From positions 61,556-125,555 of the forward strand of contig NZ_JAKIHP010000006.1 in the NCBI RefSeq assembly GCF_021608265.1: 64,000 nucleotides of DNA, read 5' to 3'. The DNA is from Flavobacterium wongokense. Its GTDB lineage: Bacteria > Bacteroidota > Bacteroidia > Flavobacteriales > Flavobacteriaceae. How positions within the stretch are numbered: the stretch's first letter is position 1; the number at the start of each line of letters is the position of its first letter. Below the pieces are notes generated by a model, which searched no databases, had not been told where the DNA came from, and was given only the letters and a program-made list of their open reading frames with translations. Below, in pieces: positions 34,888 to 46,450 of the stretch. The position numbers and the translations under genes are program-made.

Positions 34888-36123
34888 TTACGCCGGTATA
34901 TAAATGTCGAATTTTGCGCCATTCATAGGACGTCCTTGAGCCGTAATGCTTCCGTTGTGGTTTTCCACTATTTTTTTTACAATGGCCAATCCAATTCCGG
35001 TTCCTTCATAAGTATCGCGATTGTGTAATTTTTGGAAAACACCAAATATTTTTTCGTTGTGCTCGGGTTCAAACCCAATGCCGTTATCCTCAAAACTAAT
35101 GTGGCAGTATTCCATTTCGGGGTCTAATTTTTCCTTTATAACTTCGGCTGGTGTCGCAATACTGCTTTTTATCTGAATGTGCAATGGTATATCCGGCCTC
35201 GAAAACTTGAGTGAATTATTGACCAGGTTTGTTATTAGCTGTGTAAATTGAAAAGGGATAATTCTCATTGGTCCATGAAGTTCGGCTGTGACTGCTGCTT
35301 TCTTTTCGTGGATATTTTCGTGTAGGGCTTCCTGAACATCATTGATGATGGTATTGAGGTCAATGTTTTCAAACTTCCGATCGACAATGTTGGTGCGGGA
35401 AAAGGTTAACAGGCTGTCAATAAGTTCCCGCATTCTATTGGTTGAATAAAGGATTCTTTCAAATTTTGCCTTTCCGTTATCCGATAAATTTGGCGCTTCC
35501 TTCGAAAGGATCAAGTCAACAAAGGTTTGTATTTTCCTGAGAGGTTCCTGTAAATCGTGGCTTGAGATGTAAGTGAATGCCTGAAGCTCATTGTTTTTGT
35601 TTTCTAACTCGGCTGCATGCTTTTCAATGGCTGTATATTGCTTTGAGAGTTCTTCGTTGGCTTTCAGGATAATCGAATTGAGTGCAGCAGTTTCTTCTTC
35701 CTTATAACGCAGTTCCCGGTTTTTCTTATACAATTCGGCAAAAACCATCACTTTAGCCTTCAATATTTCTGAAGATATGGGTTTAATCATATAATCAACA
35801 GCACCCGACTGATATCCTTTAAAGATGCATTCCGAAGTATTCATATTGGCGGTTAAGAAAATGATGGGGACATTTTTAAGCTTATCGCTTTCACGTATCA
35901 TTTCGGCGGTTTCAAAACCATCCATAAGCGGCATTTGTACGTCCATCAGGATAATTGCAAAATCCTGGTTCTTTAAAAGGATGCGAAGCGCATCTTTGCC
36001 CGATGACGCTTCGACAAACTCATAACCCTGATTGGCAAGGATGACCTGAAGGGATAGTAGGTTTTCCTTCTTGTCGTCAACAAGTAAAATTTTAACTAGG
36101 TTATTTTCGATTAGGGTTTCCAT
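34888..36123 (-). CDS. Response regulator-histidine kinase hybrid (REC-HisKA-HATPase)
   Basis: 411 residues, no membrane segments. The N-terminal receiver domain (about 10-125) has LLVDDKKEN, the phospho-acceptor in IILMDVQMPLMDG and the lysine in YMIKPIS. A coiled-coil linker spans about 130-180. The HisKA box is TYISSHDLQEPLRKI (histidine near 191). The HATPase_c domain covers about 280-411 with SFEDNGIGF and GTGIGLAIV. This REC-first layout lets an upstream kinase control this one by phosphotransfer. It begins 5 bases after the stop of the poly-HAMP kinase, so the two are an operon, and the larger kinase is the obvious partner. Confidence 0.92.
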   Translation of the reverse strand: METLIENNLVKILLVDDKKENLLSLQVILANQGYEFVEASSGKDALRILLKNQDFAIILMDVQMPLMDGFETAEMIRESDKLKNVPIIFLTANMNTSECIFKGYQSGAVDYMIKPISSEILKAKVMVFAELYKKNRELRYKEEETAALNSIILKANEELSKQYTAIEKHAAELENKNNELQAFTYISSHDLQEPLRKIQTFVDLILSKEAPNLSDNGKAKFERILYSTNRMRELIDSLLTFSRTNIVDRKFENIDLNTIINDVQEALHENIHEKKAAVTAELHGPMRIIPFQFTQLITNLVNNSLKFSRPDIPLHIQIKSSIATPAEVIKEKLDPEMEYCHISFEDNGIGFEPEHNEKIFGVFQKLHNRDTYEGTGIGLAIVKKIVENHNGSITAQGRPMNGAKFDIYIPA

Positions 36124-36128
36124 ACAAA

Positions 36129-39100
36129 TTATTTAAGCCATACGCGCATTAAGGAAGATAATTGGTCCACATTTACAGGTTTGGTGATATAATCTGAAGC
36201 TCCAGATTCGATGCACCGCTGCCTGTCGCCTTTCATGGCTTTTGCCGTTACTGCAATAATCGTCAGATCTTTGTGTTTTTCATTTTTACGGATGTTTTTC
36301 ATGGTTTCATAACCATCCATTTCTGGCATCATGATATCCATCAGTACAATGTCTATGGTTTTTTCCTTGTCAAGGATGTCAATGGCTTCCTGGCCGCTTT
36401 CCGCACTTATGACTTCTAATCCATAACGTTCCAAAGCGGTTGTCAGGGCAAATAAATTTCGCACATCGTCATCTACAAGCAATACTTTTTTACCCGAAAG
36501 CACGTCCTCTTTCATATAGAAGGATTCAATCCTGTCCTGCATTTCCGTTGGTAATTCCTTATGGACACGATGCATGAAGAGTGCCGTCTGGTCTACCAAT
36601 TCATCAAGCGAAGTCGCTGTTTTTGGAATGATTCTGTGGGCAAACCGGTTCAGTTTCTGAGCCTGTTTTTTAGTAACATCGCCAGCCGAATGGATGATAA
36701 TGGCCGTTTCCTGTCCTGTGATATTATTTTCAAGATCATCGATAATATCCAGGCCGGAAGCATCAGGCAGTTTCAAGTCGAGTATGATGCAGTCAAATGA
36801 ATTTTCCTTGAGCAGTGCAACAGCTTCCTGTGCCGTTTTGGCCGAAAACACCACAAGATCTTTGCCTTGAACCGCTTCAATAATGCGGTTGAGATCCATT
36901 TCATTGTCATCAACAACCAAAAGGTTTTTGATTTTCTTGTTTTTAAAATCATGTATATCGTTGAACAGATAATTAAGCGAATCGTTCTTAACCGGTTTGA
37001 GCAGGAAGTTGCGCGCACCACGTCTGAGTCCTTTGTTCCTCTCATCTTCACCCGAAATAATGTATACCGGAATATGGCGAAGCGTAAAATCGGTTTTTAA
37101 TCGGTCCAAAATTTTCCAGCCACTGGTATCAGGCATGTTGAGATCCATGGTTATGGCATGTGGATGGAACTGATTTATAAAATCAATCACATCATTTCCT
37201 TTGGTGGTGACGATTGCCTTAATTCCATTAAGATGTGCCTGGTCGAGCATGATTTTGGCAAACGTCAGATTGTCTTCGGCTATCAGCAATACCTTGTCAT
37301 CGGGTTTGATGTCTGTTCGGTCGTCGCCGACTTCATCCACAAAAAACAAATCGATATCCGATCTGTTAAAGTTGGAAGAAGGTAACGATTTTAAGCCACT
37401 TTTTATCTTAACTGAAGTTCCTTCTTCTGTGGTTTCAACATCTTCTACCTGGGAAACGTGGACAAATTTTAAAGGAAGGAATAACGTAAATTTACTTCCT
37501 ACATTGGTTTCACTTTCTAGCTCGATGCTTCCGCCTAATAAATCTGAAAGACCACGGCTGATGGACAATCCCAAACCGGTTCCTCCGTATTTACGGCTCG
37601 TTGAACCTTCTGCCTGTTGGAATGCTTCAAAAATGATGTTTTGTTTTTCTCTGGAAATCCCAATCCCCGTATCCGAAATTTCGAAAGCTACTACAGCGTC
37701 GGCACTGTCAAGGCTGAGATTTTTGGTTTTCCAATTATTATTAGCTCTGTAAATTTTCAGCTTAACTTCACCTTTTTCAGTGAATTTAAACGAATTGGAC
37801 AATAGGTTTTTAAGGATTTGATTCAGCCTTTGCGAATCGGTTTCCATCATTTCAGGAAGGGAGTCATCCATATTGATGTTGAAGCGCAAATGTTTTGCTT
37901 CGGAAATAGGGTTGAAGGTAGCTTCCACAAAACGTTTGATTTCTGCAAAACTGATTGGGTTGTAGTCCACAGAAATATAACCCGATTCGATTTTGGACAA
38001 GTCAAGGATGTCATTAATCAGGTTGATCAAGTCATCTCCACAAGAATTGATGGTTTTGGCAAATTCAATCTGTTTTTCGGATAGGTTTCCGTCACGATTG
38101 GCAATAAGCTCGTTGGCCAAAATCTGCAAACTGTTCAGTGGAGTTCGGAGCTCATGCGACATATTTGCAAGGAATTCCGATTTGTATTTGGATGTTAAAG
38201 TCAGCTGGTCGGCTTTTTCTTCAAGGGCTTTCCTGGCGACCTCGACCTCCTGGTTTTTCAATTCCACTTCTTCTTTTTGGTTAGCTAGTAATATTGCTTT
38301 TTCCTCAAGCTCTTCGTTGGTATTTTTCAATACTTCCTGTTGGCTTTTCAGCTCACCAGCAAGCGATTGTGACTGTACCAAAAGTTCTTCTGTCCTCGAA
38401 TTGGATTGGATGGTATTCAATACGATACCAATACTTTCGGTCAAACCTTCAAGGAAGTCCAAGTGGATTTCGCTAAAGGTATCCAACGATGCCAGTTCAA
38501 TTACGGCTTTTAACTGCCCTTCAAAAAGTACCGGTAAAATGATTACGTCACGTGGCTGGGCATCTCCAAGACCCGAATTGATTTTGATATAATCTTTTGG
38601 TACGTTACTCAAAATAATCCTTTCTTTTTCAAGGGCTACCTGACCTATAAGGCCTTCACCCATGGAATATTGGGTTGGTGCGTTTTTCCTTTTGACATAA
38701 GCATAGGAAGCGATAAGGTTTAATTTGGAATCGAGGAATTTTTCATCTTCCTGGAGGATGTAGAAAAGACCGTGTTGTGCTGTTACCACGGTAGCAAGCT
38801 CTGATAGGATTTTTTTGGTTACCGAATTCAACTCTTTTTGCCCTTGGAGCATTTGGGTAAATTTCGCCAAATTCGATTTTAGCCAATCCTGCTCCTGGTT
38901 ACGGATGGTAGTTGCTTTCAGGTTGAAAATCATCTGGTTGATGGTATCCTTCAAGGCTTCAACTTCTCCTTTCGCAGCTACACCAATGGTTCGCGTAAGG
39001 TCACCCTGGCTAACTGCAGAAGTTACTTCGGCAATCGCACGTACCTGAGTGGTAAGGTTTTCTGCAAGTTGGTTTACATTTTCCGTTAGGTTTTTCCATG

Positions 39101-42100
39101 TTCCGGATGCACCAGGAACATTTGCCTGGCCACCCAGTTTTCCTTCGGCTCCAACCTCACGTGCCACAGTAGTTACCTGATCAGAGAAGGTTGCCAGCGT
39201 GTCAATCATCTCGTTGATGGTATCGGTCAATTGGGCTACTTCGCCTTTGGCCTCAATCGATAGTTTTTGTTTCAGGTTTCCTTTCGCCACCGATGTTACT
39301 ACTTTTGCAATACCACGTACCTGTCCTGTTAGGTTGGATGCCATTACGTTAACCGAATCCGTTAAGTCTTTCCAGGTTCCGGCAACACCTTTTACTTCCG
39401 ATTGACCACCGAGTTTTCCTTCGGTACCAACCTCACGAGCCACACGGGTTACCTCGGATGCAAAGGAGTTCAGCTGTTCCACCATTGTGTTGATGGTATT
39501 TTTCAAATCGAGGATTTCGCCTTTTACGTCTACCGTAATTTTTTTGGATAAATCCCCTTTAGCCACCGCGGTGGTTACATCGGCAATATTACGCACCTGA
39601 GCTGTAAGGTTACCTGCCATTTGGTTCACCGAATCCGTTAAATCTTTCCACGTTCCTGCAACACCGGGTACATAAGCCTGGCCGCCTAGTTTTCCTTCAG
39701 AACCTACCTCACGTGAAACACGGGTTACCTCTGAGGCAAAGGCACGAAGCTGATCCACCATTGTATTTACAGTTTCCTTAAGTTGAAGGATTTCCCCACG
39801 AACGTCGGCAGTAATTTTTTTGGACATATCCCCATTTGCTACCGCAATGGTTACCTCTGCGATGTTACGAACCTGAGTCGTAAGGTTACCTGCCATCTGG
39901 TTCACCGAATCGGTCAAATCCTTCCAGGTTCCGGCAACTCCGGGAACGTTTGCCTGTCCACCAAGTTTTCCTTCTGTACCAACCTCACGCGCCACACGCG
40001 TCACCTCTGATGCGAACTCACGAAGCTGGTCCACCATCGTATTCAGCGTTTCTTTCAGCTGGAGGATTTCCCCGCGAACGTCAACGGTAATTTTTCGGGA
40101 CATGTCTCCATTTGCCACGGCAATCGCCACATCGGCAATGTTACGAACCTGAGCGGTAAGGTTACCAGCCATTTGATTTACGGAATCCGTTAAATCCTTC
40201 CAGGTTCCTGCAACACCCGGTACATTCGCCTGGCCTCCCAATTTTCCTTCGGTACCCACTTCACGGGAAACACGCGTTACCTCAGAAGCGAAGCCACGCA
40301 GCTGATCCACCATCGTGTTAATTGTATTTTTAAGTTCAAGGATTTCCCCTTTAACGTCTACTGTAATCTGTAAGGACAAATCGCCTTTTGCTACTGCTGT
40401 TGTGACCTCGGCGATATTACGTACCTGACCGGTAAGATTGGATGCCATCTGGTTCACCGAATCGGTCAAGTCTTTCCAGGTACCACCAACACCTTTTACC
40501 TGTGCCTGACCTCCAAGTTTACCCTCGGTTCCAACCTCTCTTGCCACACGGGTTACCTCGGATGCGAAGGAATTCAGCTGGCCCACCATGGTGTTGATTG
40601 TATTTTTAAGCTCGAGGATTTCACCTTTTGTGTCAACGGTAATCTGACGCGATAAATCTCCTTTGGCTACCGCTGTCGTTACCTCGGCGATGTTACGAAC
40701 CTGTCCGGTTAAGTTGGATGCCATTTGATTTACCGAATCGGTTAAATCCTTCCAGGTTCCACCGACACCTTTTACTTTTGCCTGTCCACCGAGTTTTCCT
40801 TCGGTACCAACTTCAAGCGCCACACGGGTTACCTCAGAAGAGAACGAGTTCAGCTGATCCACCATCGTGTTGATAGTCTTTTTGAGCTCGAGGATTTCCC
40901 CTTCGGCTACAGCCGTAATTTTTTTAGAAAGGTCGCCATTCGCCACTGCTGTGGTTACTTCGGCAATGTTACGTACCTGACCAGTAAGGTTGGATGCCAT
41001 TTGGTTCACCGAATCGGTTAAGTCTTTCCAGGTTCCACCAACACCTTTTACTTTTGCCTGGCCACCGAGTTTTCCTTCAGAACCAACTTCACGCGCCACA
41101 CGCGTTACCTCGGAACCGAATGAGTTCAGCTGATCCACCATCGTGTTGATGGTATTTTTAAGTTCGAGGATTTCACCCGCCACGTTTACTGTAATTTTTT
41201 TGGATAAATCCCCTTTTGCCACCGCTGTAGTTACTTCGGCAATGTTACGCACCTGCCCGGTTAGGTTGGATGCCATTTGATTTACGGAATCGGTCAAATC
41301 TTTCCAAACACCACCAACTCCACGAACCCTTGCCTGTCCACCGAGTTTACCTTCCGAACCTACCTCACGGGATACACGCGTTACCTCGGAAGAGAAGGAA
41401 TTCAGCTGATCCACCATCGTGTTGATCGTATTTTTAAGTTCAAGAATTTCTCCCTTAACGTCTACTGTAATTTTTTTGGATAAGTCACCTCTTGCTACCG
41501 CTGTGGTTACATCGGCAATGTTACGCACCTGTCCGGTTAGGTTACTCGCCATTTGGTTTACCGAATCGGTCAAGTCTTTCCAGGTTCCCCCGACACCTTT
41601 TACCTGTGCCTGTCCGCCTAATTTTCCTTCAGTACCAACCTCACGAGCCACACGCGTTACCTCAGAAGAGAACGAGTTTAACTGATCCACCATGGTATTG
41701 ATGGTATTCTTAAGTTCCTGGATTTCACCTTTTACGTCAACTGTGATTTTTTTGGACAAATCCCCTTTGGCTACCGCAGTAGTTACATCGGCAATGTTAC
41801 GCACCTGACCGGTTAGATTGGATGCCATTTTATTTACCGAATCAGTCAAATCTTTCCAAACACCACCAACACCACGTACTTTTGCCTGGCCTCCAAGTTT
41901 ACCTTCGGTACCAACTTCACGCGCCACACGGGTTACCTCCATCGAAAACAGGTTAAGCTGTTTCACCATTCCGTTTACCTCTTTGGCAATCCTTAAGAAT
42001 TCACCTTGTAGCGGGTTACCTTCAATTGATAAAGGCATTTCCTGAGACAGGTTTCCTTTTGCCACCGATGTAATTACGTGTGCAATTTCAATAGTAGGGT

Positions 42101-42497
42101 GAACCAGATCCGAGATAAGGGTATTTACAGAATCGACGCAGGAACTCCAGGAACCACGCGCCCCATCAAGAGCAACCCTGTTGGTAAGCTTACCTTGTTT
42201 ACCGATGCTTTTCCCAACTTTTTGAAATTCAAAAACCATCCGTTCGTTAAGATCGATGATTTCGTTTAGGGTATCGCAAATTGATCTTTTGATTCCGTTT
42301 TGGTCTGTGGGAAATCGTTGGGAAAAATTCCCGTTTTTTACTTTGAGTAGGATTTTTAAAAACTCTGCATCTGTCAGAATCGATTCTTCCGACTGTATTT
42401 TTTTGCTTCTTGATTTGGTCTCGACTGCAACTACAGGCAGTGCTACAAGAGCTTTCGCAGATGTTTTGGTTTTTGTTGGTTTAGTAGTTTTTTTCAT
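36129..42497 (-). CDS. Soluble poly-HAMP hybrid histidine kinase with three receiver domains
   Basis: 2122 residues with no membrane segment or signal peptide. After a basic N-terminus, a degenerate HAMP unit and then twelve HAMP units of 92 residues cover about 45-1190. Each has the pattern [48 protein letters not shown] and [18 protein letters not shown] domain follows (about 1200-1375), then a coiled coil, the HisKA box [13 protein letters not shown] (histidine near 1446), HATPase_c (about 1550-1672, [16 protein letters not shown]) and three REC domains (about 1735-1850, 1858-1970, 2002-2120). The layout is like fungal group III (Nik1) osmosensing kinases, where chained HAMPs act as the sensor, but with about twice the HAMP number. 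It is followed by a REC-kinase gene. Confidence 0.95.
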   Translation of the reverse strand: MKKTTKPTKTKTSAKALVALPVVAVETKSRSKKIQSEESILTDAEFLKILLKVKNGNFSQRFPTDQNGIKRSICDTLNEIIDLNERMVFEFQKVGKSIGKQGKLTNRVALDGARGSWSSCVDSVNTLISDLVHPTIEIAHVITSVAKGNLSQEMPLSIEGNPLQGEFLRIAKEVNGMVKQLNLFSMEVTRVAREVGTEGKLGGQAKVRGVGGVWKDLTDSVNKMASNLTGQVRNIADVTTAVAKGDLSKKITVDVKGEIQELKNTINTMVDQLNSFSSEVTRVAREVGTEGKLGGQAQVKGVGGTWKDLTDSVNQMASNLTGQVRNIADVTTAVARGDLSKKITVDVKGEILELKNTINTMVDQLNSFSSEVTRVSREVGSEGKLGGQARVRGVGGVWKDLTDSVNQMASNLTGQVRNIAEVTTAVAKGDLSKKITVNVAGEILELKNTINTMVDQLNSFGSEVTRVAREVGSEGKLGGQAKVKGVGGTWKDLTDSVNQMASNLTGQVRNIAEVTTAVANGDLSKKITAVAEGEILELKKTINTMVDQLNSFSSEVTRVALEVGTEGKLGGQAKVKGVGGTWKDLTDSVNQMASNLTGQVRNIAEVTTAVAKGDLSRQITVDTKGEILELKNTINTMVGQLNSFASEVTRVAREVGTEGKLGGQAQVKGVGGTWKDLTDSVNQMASNLTGQVRNIAEVTTAVAKGDLSLQITVDVKGEILELKNTINTMVDQLRGFASEVTRVSREVGTEGKLGGQANVPGVAGTWKDLTDSVNQMAGNLTAQVRNIADVAIAVANGDMSRKITVDVRGEILQLKETLNTMVDQLREFASEVTRVAREVGTEGKLGGQANVPGVAGTWKDLTDSVNQMAGNLTTQVRNIAEVTIAVANGDMSKKITADVRGEILQLKETVNTMVDQLRAFASEVTRVSREVGSEGKLGGQAYVPGVAGTWKDLTDSVNQMAGNLTAQVRNIADVTTAVAKGDLSKKITVDVKGEILDLKNTINTMVEQLNSFASEVTRVAREVGTEGKLGGQSEVKGVAGTWKDLTDSVNVMASNLTGQVRGIAKVVTSVAKGNLKQKLSIEAKGEVAQLTDTINEMIDTLATFSDQVTTVAREVGAEGKLGGQANVPGASGTWKNLTENVNQLAENLTTQVRAIAEVTSAVSQGDLTRTIGVAAKGEVEALKDTINQMIFNLKATTIRNQEQDWLKSNLAKFTQMLQGQKELNSVTKKILSELATVVTAQHGLFYILQEDEKFLDSKLNLIASYAYVKRKNAPTQYSMGEGLIGQVALEKERIILSNVPKDYIKINSGLGDAQPRDVIILPVLFEGQLKAVIELASLDTFSEIHLDFLEGLTESIGIVLNTIQSNSRTEELLVQSQSLAGELKSQQEVLKNTNEELEEKAILLANQKEEVELKNQEVEVARKALEEKADQLTLTSKYKSEFLANMSHELRTPLNSLQILANELIANRDGNLSEKQIEFAKTINSCGDDLINLINDILDLSKIESGYISVDYNPISFAEIKRFVEATFNPISEAKHLRFNINMDDSLPEMMETDSQRLNQILKNLLSNSFKFTEKGEVKLKIYRANNNWKTKNLSLDSADAVVAFEISDTGIGISREKQNIIFEAFQQAEGSTSRKYGGTGLGLSISRGLSDLLGGSIELESETNVGSKFTLFLPLKFVHVSQVEDVETTEEGTSVKIKSGLKSLPSSNFNRSDIDLFFVDEVGDDRTDIKPDDKVLLIAEDNLTFAKIMLDQAHLNGIKAIVTTKGNDVIDFINQFHPHAITMDLNMPDTSGWKILDRLKTDFTLRHIPVYIISGEDERNKGLRRGARNFLLKPVKNDSLNYLFNDIHDFKNKKIKNLLVVDDNEMDLNRIIEAVQGKDLVVFSAKTAQEAVALLKENSFDCIILDLKLPDASGLDIIDDLENNITGQETAIIIHSAGDVTKKQAQKLNRFAHRIIPKTATSLDELVDQTALFMHRVHKELPTEMQDRIESFYMKEDVLSGKKVLLVDDDVRNLFALTTALERYGLEVISAESGQEAIDILDKEKTIDIVLMDIMMPEMDGYETMKNIRKNEKHKDLTIIAVTAKAMKGDRQRCIESGASDYITKPVNVDQLSSLMRVWLK
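38890..42240 (-). repeat. Twelve tandem 276-bp HAMP-coding repeats
   Basis: Each 276-bp unit encodes one 92-residue HAMP plus linker. Units 2-7 are nearly identical, units 8-9 form a second subtype ([24 protein letters not shown]) and units 11-12 are more diverged. The array is prone to expansion and contraction. Confidence 0.9.
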
Positions 42498-42984
42498 ATG
42501 CTCAATTCGTTGGTGTTTGGTTAGGAAATATCGAAAATGAACTGATTATTGGCAGGAAATGACAGAACGGATATAATGTTTTTTAATCGGATAAAAAAAT
42601 CGCCCCCTTAGCAACAATGAGGCGATTTTTGTATAGATAAGCAATGTTATTTGTTAGGACCAAAAAAACATTTTTGGTGATAGCTTCTTCTCTTGACAAA
42701 TGCATTGTTATTTTATACAAACAAAAGTGATATTATATATCTTTTAAAGTGTTATAAAATTTTAGCAAAATGTTATAGAATTTCCACCTTTAACATTTTT
42801 AAGAATGAAATAGCAGATGAATTTACAACTTGATTTTCAATAGGGTTACCACTTTATTATGCAGGGCAATGTGTTGTTAAAAGACTTTTTTGGTAGTACA
42901 CCGAGAATATTTTACAAGGCATCGATTATGGTGTAATTTTGAAGACCCAATTATCTGATGCGACCTACGTAAATAGATAAAATT
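42498..42984. other. 487-bp divergent intergenic region with repeat element copy 1
   Basis: It separates the poly-HAMP kinase gene from the T9SS type C gene. It contains the copy 1 repeat element (42591-42786) and about 200 bases of AT-rich leader. I see no reading frame of note, RNA gene or consensus promoter beyond weak A/T-rich matches. Confidence 0.6.
42591..42786 (+). repeat. Non-coding direct repeat element, copy 1
   Basis: About 196 bp, similar along its length to 45553-45750. Hairpin A is at 42595-42630 (AAAAATCGCC/GGCGATTTTT around the loop core TAGCAACAATG). Hairpin B is at 42659-42678 (ACCAAAAA/TTTTTGGT). A shared block ATTTGTTAGGACCAAAA, then CTTCTTCTCTTGACAAA, links the two copies. 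The element lies between two divergent genes, where neither gene needs a terminator. Confidence 0.85.
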
Positions 42985-45531
42985 ATGAAAGCCTTTTTAC
43001 TGTCATTGATTGCAGTTTTTCTTCTGTCAATAGACTCTCAAGCACAATGTACCATTACCGGAACAACTGTTAATACCAGTACACTAACATGTAGCTCATT
43101 CAGTGGGTGCAGTATTGTATATGTTGGTGATGGTACTAATCCAACTTCACTTAATATGAATGCGGATTTAAACTTAAGCTGCTTAGGCTCAATACAGCTT
43201 GTAGTACGAAATAATGCTTCAATTGATTTTTCTCCGGGGAACAACAGACTGACTCTTGGAGATGGTTCGGCAATTGTCATCAACACAGGAGGAAATCTTG
43301 TTGGAGGTTCCTGTAATGCTTCGGAACGTATTTATATTGGAACCAATTTATTAGCAAGTTGTAATGGTGGAGCAGGAGCTGATTTAAGTTTTAGCGAACT
43401 TATAAATTTTGGAGGAACTGGAAGTTTGGCTTCCAATTCGCCGGTATGTACCGGAAATACCTTAAATCTCCTGGCAACACCGCCGCCAAATGGAACTTAT
43501 ACTTATTCCTTTTTAGGAAGCGGACTTCCTGGAGCAGGAACGACTTATTCAAGTACTCCAAGTTATACTTTAACCGCGCCAGGCAGTGCGGGTTCGTATG
43601 TCTATCAGGTAAAAATGAAATCTTCACTTGCAGGAAATCCAATAATCATTGCTGAAATAACGGTAGTTGTCAATTCCGGACTTGCAACTTCAACACCAGT
43701 TACTACTCTAACCCAGCCAAACTGTAGTGTTTCAACAGGAACAATTACCATTACATCGCCAACCGGAGCAGGCATGAAATACAGCATTAACGGCTTAACT
43801 TATACGAATACGACCGGAATTTTTACAGGAGTAGCTATTGGAACTTACAGCGTAACTGCCAAAAATTCTTCGGGTTGTATTTCGCCCGCCGCCAGTGTTA
43901 CAATTGCGCAACAAACAGATACCTGGAATGGTTCAGTTTGGTCAACAGGTTCACCACCTACAAGCTCTGAAAAAATAGTTTTTTCAGGGAATTTTTCATC
44001 AACAGCGAATCTTACAGGCTGTTCGTGTTTGGTAAGTGCAGGAAATGTGGTAATCAATGCTGGACATACTTTATCAATAACAAATGATGTTAAAGTTACT
44101 TCAGGATCGTTAACTTTTGAAGATACTGCCAGTTTAGTTCAAACAAATGATGCTTCAGTAAATTCAGGAAACATTACTTATAAAAGAAAAACTACGCCCT
44201 TAAAACAATACGATTACACTTATTGGTCATCTCCAGTTGCTGCAGCTACCTTAAGTCAATTATCAACCAATTCACTTATGTATAATTTTAGCCCAACGAT
44301 CAATAATTGGGTCTATCAAACAGGAGGTGTAACGATGGTGCAGGGAGTTGGTTATATAGGAAGAGCGCCAAGTAATTTAACCTATAGTCCAACGCAGATT
44401 GTTGAGACCAGTTTTGTAGGTGTTCCGGGTAATGGAGTCATTACTACACCAATCCTTAAAAGTGCAGGAACCTACAATCTAGTTGGAAACCCTTATCCGT
44501 CTGCGATAGATGTTGATTTGTTTATTACAGCAAACACCGCATCAACCAATGGAACAGTTTATTTCTGGACTCATAATACTGCGATTACAAATTTGCAATA
44601 TACTACCAACGATTATGCAAAATACAATCTTACCGGAGCAGTAAGGACGTCTACTTCAGCTATGTCAGGAGGGGCTTTGCCAACAGGGAAAATAGCTGCA
44701 GGCCAGGGTTTCTTTATTGAAGCAAAGACAAGTTTAGCCAATGGGACTTATTCTGCGACATTCAATAATTCGATGAGGATTTCCGGAAATAATACCCAGT
44801 TTTTCAAAACCTCTCAGCCAACAATCGCTTCGAACACGATTTCTGAGGGATTGGAAAGGCACCGTATTTGGTTGTCATTGAATGGGAATGAATCGTCAGG
44901 AGCTTACAACCAAATGTTGATAGGATACATCCAAAACGCTACCAATGATTTTGATTCATTGTTCGATGGGAAAACACTTCCTGTTGGTAATCCGGTTTCA
45001 CTTTATACTATGGTTGGGGATCTTGATTTATCAATCCAGGGTAAAAGCTTACCTTTTAACACCTCAGACATTATCCCATTAGGCTATAATACCTTAATTG
45101 ATGGAGAACTCACAATCAATTTGGATGATTTTGATGGGGTATTCAATGATCAGGACATCTACGTGCTTGATAGAGCTGACAATACATTCCATAATTTAAA
45201 AGAATCACCCTATACTTTTGTAACGGTCGTAGGTGCTTTTGAAAACCGATTGGAACTACGATTTGACAACCAGGCTTTAGGCACATCAAATCCAGTCAAT
45301 GATACTAATGTTAAAATTATTGGTGGAGATCATCAACTGCAGGTAATATCTTCGGCAGTTGCCATTAAGAATGTAGAAGTTTATGATATTTTAGGAAAGT
45401 TACTGTTTAGCCAAAATGGTTTAAATACCAATTTCTTCAAAACAGCATTAAATGTTTCTCCTCAGGTTTTATTGGTGAAAGTAACATTGGAAGACCAGCA
45501 AACCATTACCAGAAAAACGATATCCCACTGA
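42985..45531 (+). CDS. T9SS sorting signal type C surface protein
   Basis: 848 residues. A signal peptide ends near residue 20 (LLSIDSQAQ). The N-terminal third has beta-rich segments with cysteines (CTITGTTVNTSTLTC). An Ig-like/SprB-type repeat follows (about 230-310, PTGAGMKYSINGLTYTNTTG). The second half (about 310-760) includes the TYKRKTTPLKQYDYTYWSSP and YNLVGNPYPSAIDVD segments that are characteristic of flavobacterial surface proteins. The C-terminus, from about 775, reads KNVEVYDILGKLLF to TRKTISH. It resembles the type C T9SS sorting domain rather than type A or B. It is flanked on both sides by copies of one non-coding repeat element. Function unknown. Confidence 0.9.
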   Translation: MKAFLLSLIAVFLLSIDSQAQCTITGTTVNTSTLTCSSFSGCSIVYVGDGTNPTSLNMNADLNLSCLGSIQLVVRNNASIDFSPGNNRLTLGDGSAIVINTGGNLVGGSCNASERIYIGTNLLASCNGGAGADLSFSELINFGGTGSLASNSPVCTGNTLNLLATPPPNGTYTYSFLGSGLPGAGTTYSSTPSYTLTAPGSAGSYVYQVKMKSSLAGNPIIIAEITVVVNSGLATSTPVTTLTQPNCSVSTGTITITSPTGAGMKYSINGLTYTNTTGIFTGVAIGTYSVTAKNSSGCISPAASVTIAQQTDTWNGSVWSTGSPPTSSEKIVFSGNFSSTANLTGCSCLVSAGNVVINAGHTLSITNDVKVTSGSLTFEDTASLVQTNDASVNSGNITYKRKTTPLKQYDYTYWSSPVAAATLSQLSTNSLMYNFSPTINNWVYQTGGVTMVQGVGYIGRAPSNLTYSPTQIVETSFVGVPGNGVITTPILKSAGTYNLVGNPYPSAIDVDLFITANTASTNGTVYFWTHNTAITNLQYTTNDYAKYNLTGAVRTSTSAMSGGALPTGKIAAGQGFFIEAKTSLANGTYSATFNNSMRISGNNTQFFKTSQPTIASNTISEGLERHRIWLSLNGNESSGAYNQMLIGYIQNATNDFDSLFDGKTLPVGNPVSLYTMVGDLDLSIQGKSLPFNTSDIIPLGYNTLIDGELTINLDDFDGVFNDQDIYVLDRADNTFHNLKESPYTFVTVVGAFENRLELRFDNQALGTSNPVNDTNVKIIGGDHQLQVISSAVAIKNVEVYDILGKLLFSQNGLNTNFFKTALNVSPQVLLVKVTLEDQQTITRKTISH

Positions 45532-45552
45532 TTTTACTAGCGTTTTCTCACT

Positions 45553-45750
45553 ATAAAAAAAATCGTCCCATAGCAACAATGGGACGATTTTGTATTAGTA
45601 GCTGCAATGATATTTGTTAGGACCAAAATTATTTTTTTGGTGAGATAACTTCTTCTCTTGACAAACACATTGTCATTGTGTATGACAAAAATGCTTCTTT
45701 ATGATTTGAAAATTGTTACAGAATTTTAATTAAATGTTATATAATTCCCA
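45553..45750 (+). repeat. Non-coding direct repeat element, copy 2
   Basis: Similar to 42591-42786 over nearly 200 bp. Hairpin A at 45559-45591 is a perfect 13-bp stem with loop AGCAACA. Hairpin B is at 45622-45641 (ACCAAAA/TTTTGGT). Relative to copy 1, a stem pair changes from C-G to T-A (ATCGCC/GGCGAT against ATCGTC/GACGAT), so the stem is kept while the sequence changes. Confidence 0.85.
45559..45591 (+). terminator. Intrinsic terminator after the T9SS type C gene
   Basis: A 13-bp perfect stem (AAAATCGTCCCAT/ATGGGACGATTTT) with a 7-base loop, starting 27 bases after the stop codon at 45531. Confidence 0.85.
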
Positions 45751-45958
45751 TTAATGAAAAAAAAAGACATTCGTTTTAGGCATATTTCACTTACAATAAT
45801 TCGCAAAATGTCAATAACTTTTTACTAGAAATTTTATAAAATAAGTCTTACTACCAGAGTTTTCGGCACTTGTTAAAATTTTACAAAAAAATTACAAACA
45901 CAGCTTTCTTTTGTAAGAATAAATTTTTAGATTTATAAAAAAAATATACGACGCCAAA

Positions 45959-46450
45959 ATGCCAAAATCTCTTTTTTATTCTTTCGCCTTAATATTAATA
46001 ACTTCCACAATTACATTTTTTATTTGTTATAAAATGATGCCTGCATCGACGGTTTATGTTGATAGCGAAAAATTGTTTACGGAGTTCAAAATGACAAAAG
46101 AGTTAAAGAAGGCAGGTGAGCATCAGCTTCAACTCAAAACGGCTAAATTAGATTCCTTGCAATTGCAGGTTAGAATGACGCAAGACGAAAAGACACGGGC
46201 GCTCATCATGCAGGAGTTTATAAAGCAGCAACAGGAAATCGACGCATTCCAACAAGAATTTACCGCACTTAATTCGAAAAATATCTGGGCAAGGATAGCA
46301 ACTTATTCTGCGGACTATGCAGAAGCGAAAGGCTATGATTTCATACTCAATTCCAATAATAATCAAACCGTATTAGCCGGTTCTAAAAAGAAAGATATAA
46401 CAGGGCAATTGTTGAACTACATCAATAAAAAATATGAGGGGTTTCAATAG
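45959..46450 (+). CDS. Skp/OmpH-like periplasmic chaperone
   Basis: 163 residues. An N-terminal signal anchor covers about 5-24 (LFYSFALILITSTITFFICY). A short start sheet YVDSEKLFTEFKM follows, as in Skp. A long helical hairpin (about 48-120, KAGEHQLQLKTAKLDSLQLQ and QEFIKQQQEIDAFQQEF) comes next, and the closing segment GYDFILNSNNNQTVLAGSKKKDIT completes the OmpH fold. Skp-type proteins carry unfolded outer-membrane and secreted proteins through the periplasm. It heads a gene run that encodes a 2000-residue and a >3200-residue exported protein, so a dedicated chaperone for them is a reasonable guess. Its last 17 bases overlap the next gene. Confidence 0.88.
   Translation: MPKSLFYSFALILITSTITFFICYKMMPASTVYVDSEKLFTEFKMTKELKKAGEHQLQLKTAKLDSLQLQVRMTQDEKTRALIMQEFIKQQQEIDAFQQEFTALNSKNIWARIATYSADYAEAKGYDFILNSNNNQTVLAGSKKKDITGQLLNYINKKYEGFQ

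Larger units (their letters stand above)
45532..45958 (+). other. 427-bp intergenic region with repeat element copy 2
   Basis: It lies between the T9SS type C gene and the Skp-like gene. It holds the copy 2 repeat element (45553-45750), whose first hairpin is a good terminator, and about 200 bases of very AT-rich leader for the following gene run. No reading frame, RNA gene or consensus -7 element was identified in the leader. Confidence 0.6.

Noticed and set aside
42985..45531. The T9SS type C gene as a mobile element bounded by direct repeats
   Set aside because: The flanking repeats are about 200 bp, diverged, and contain terminators. There is no transposase or inverted terminal repeat.
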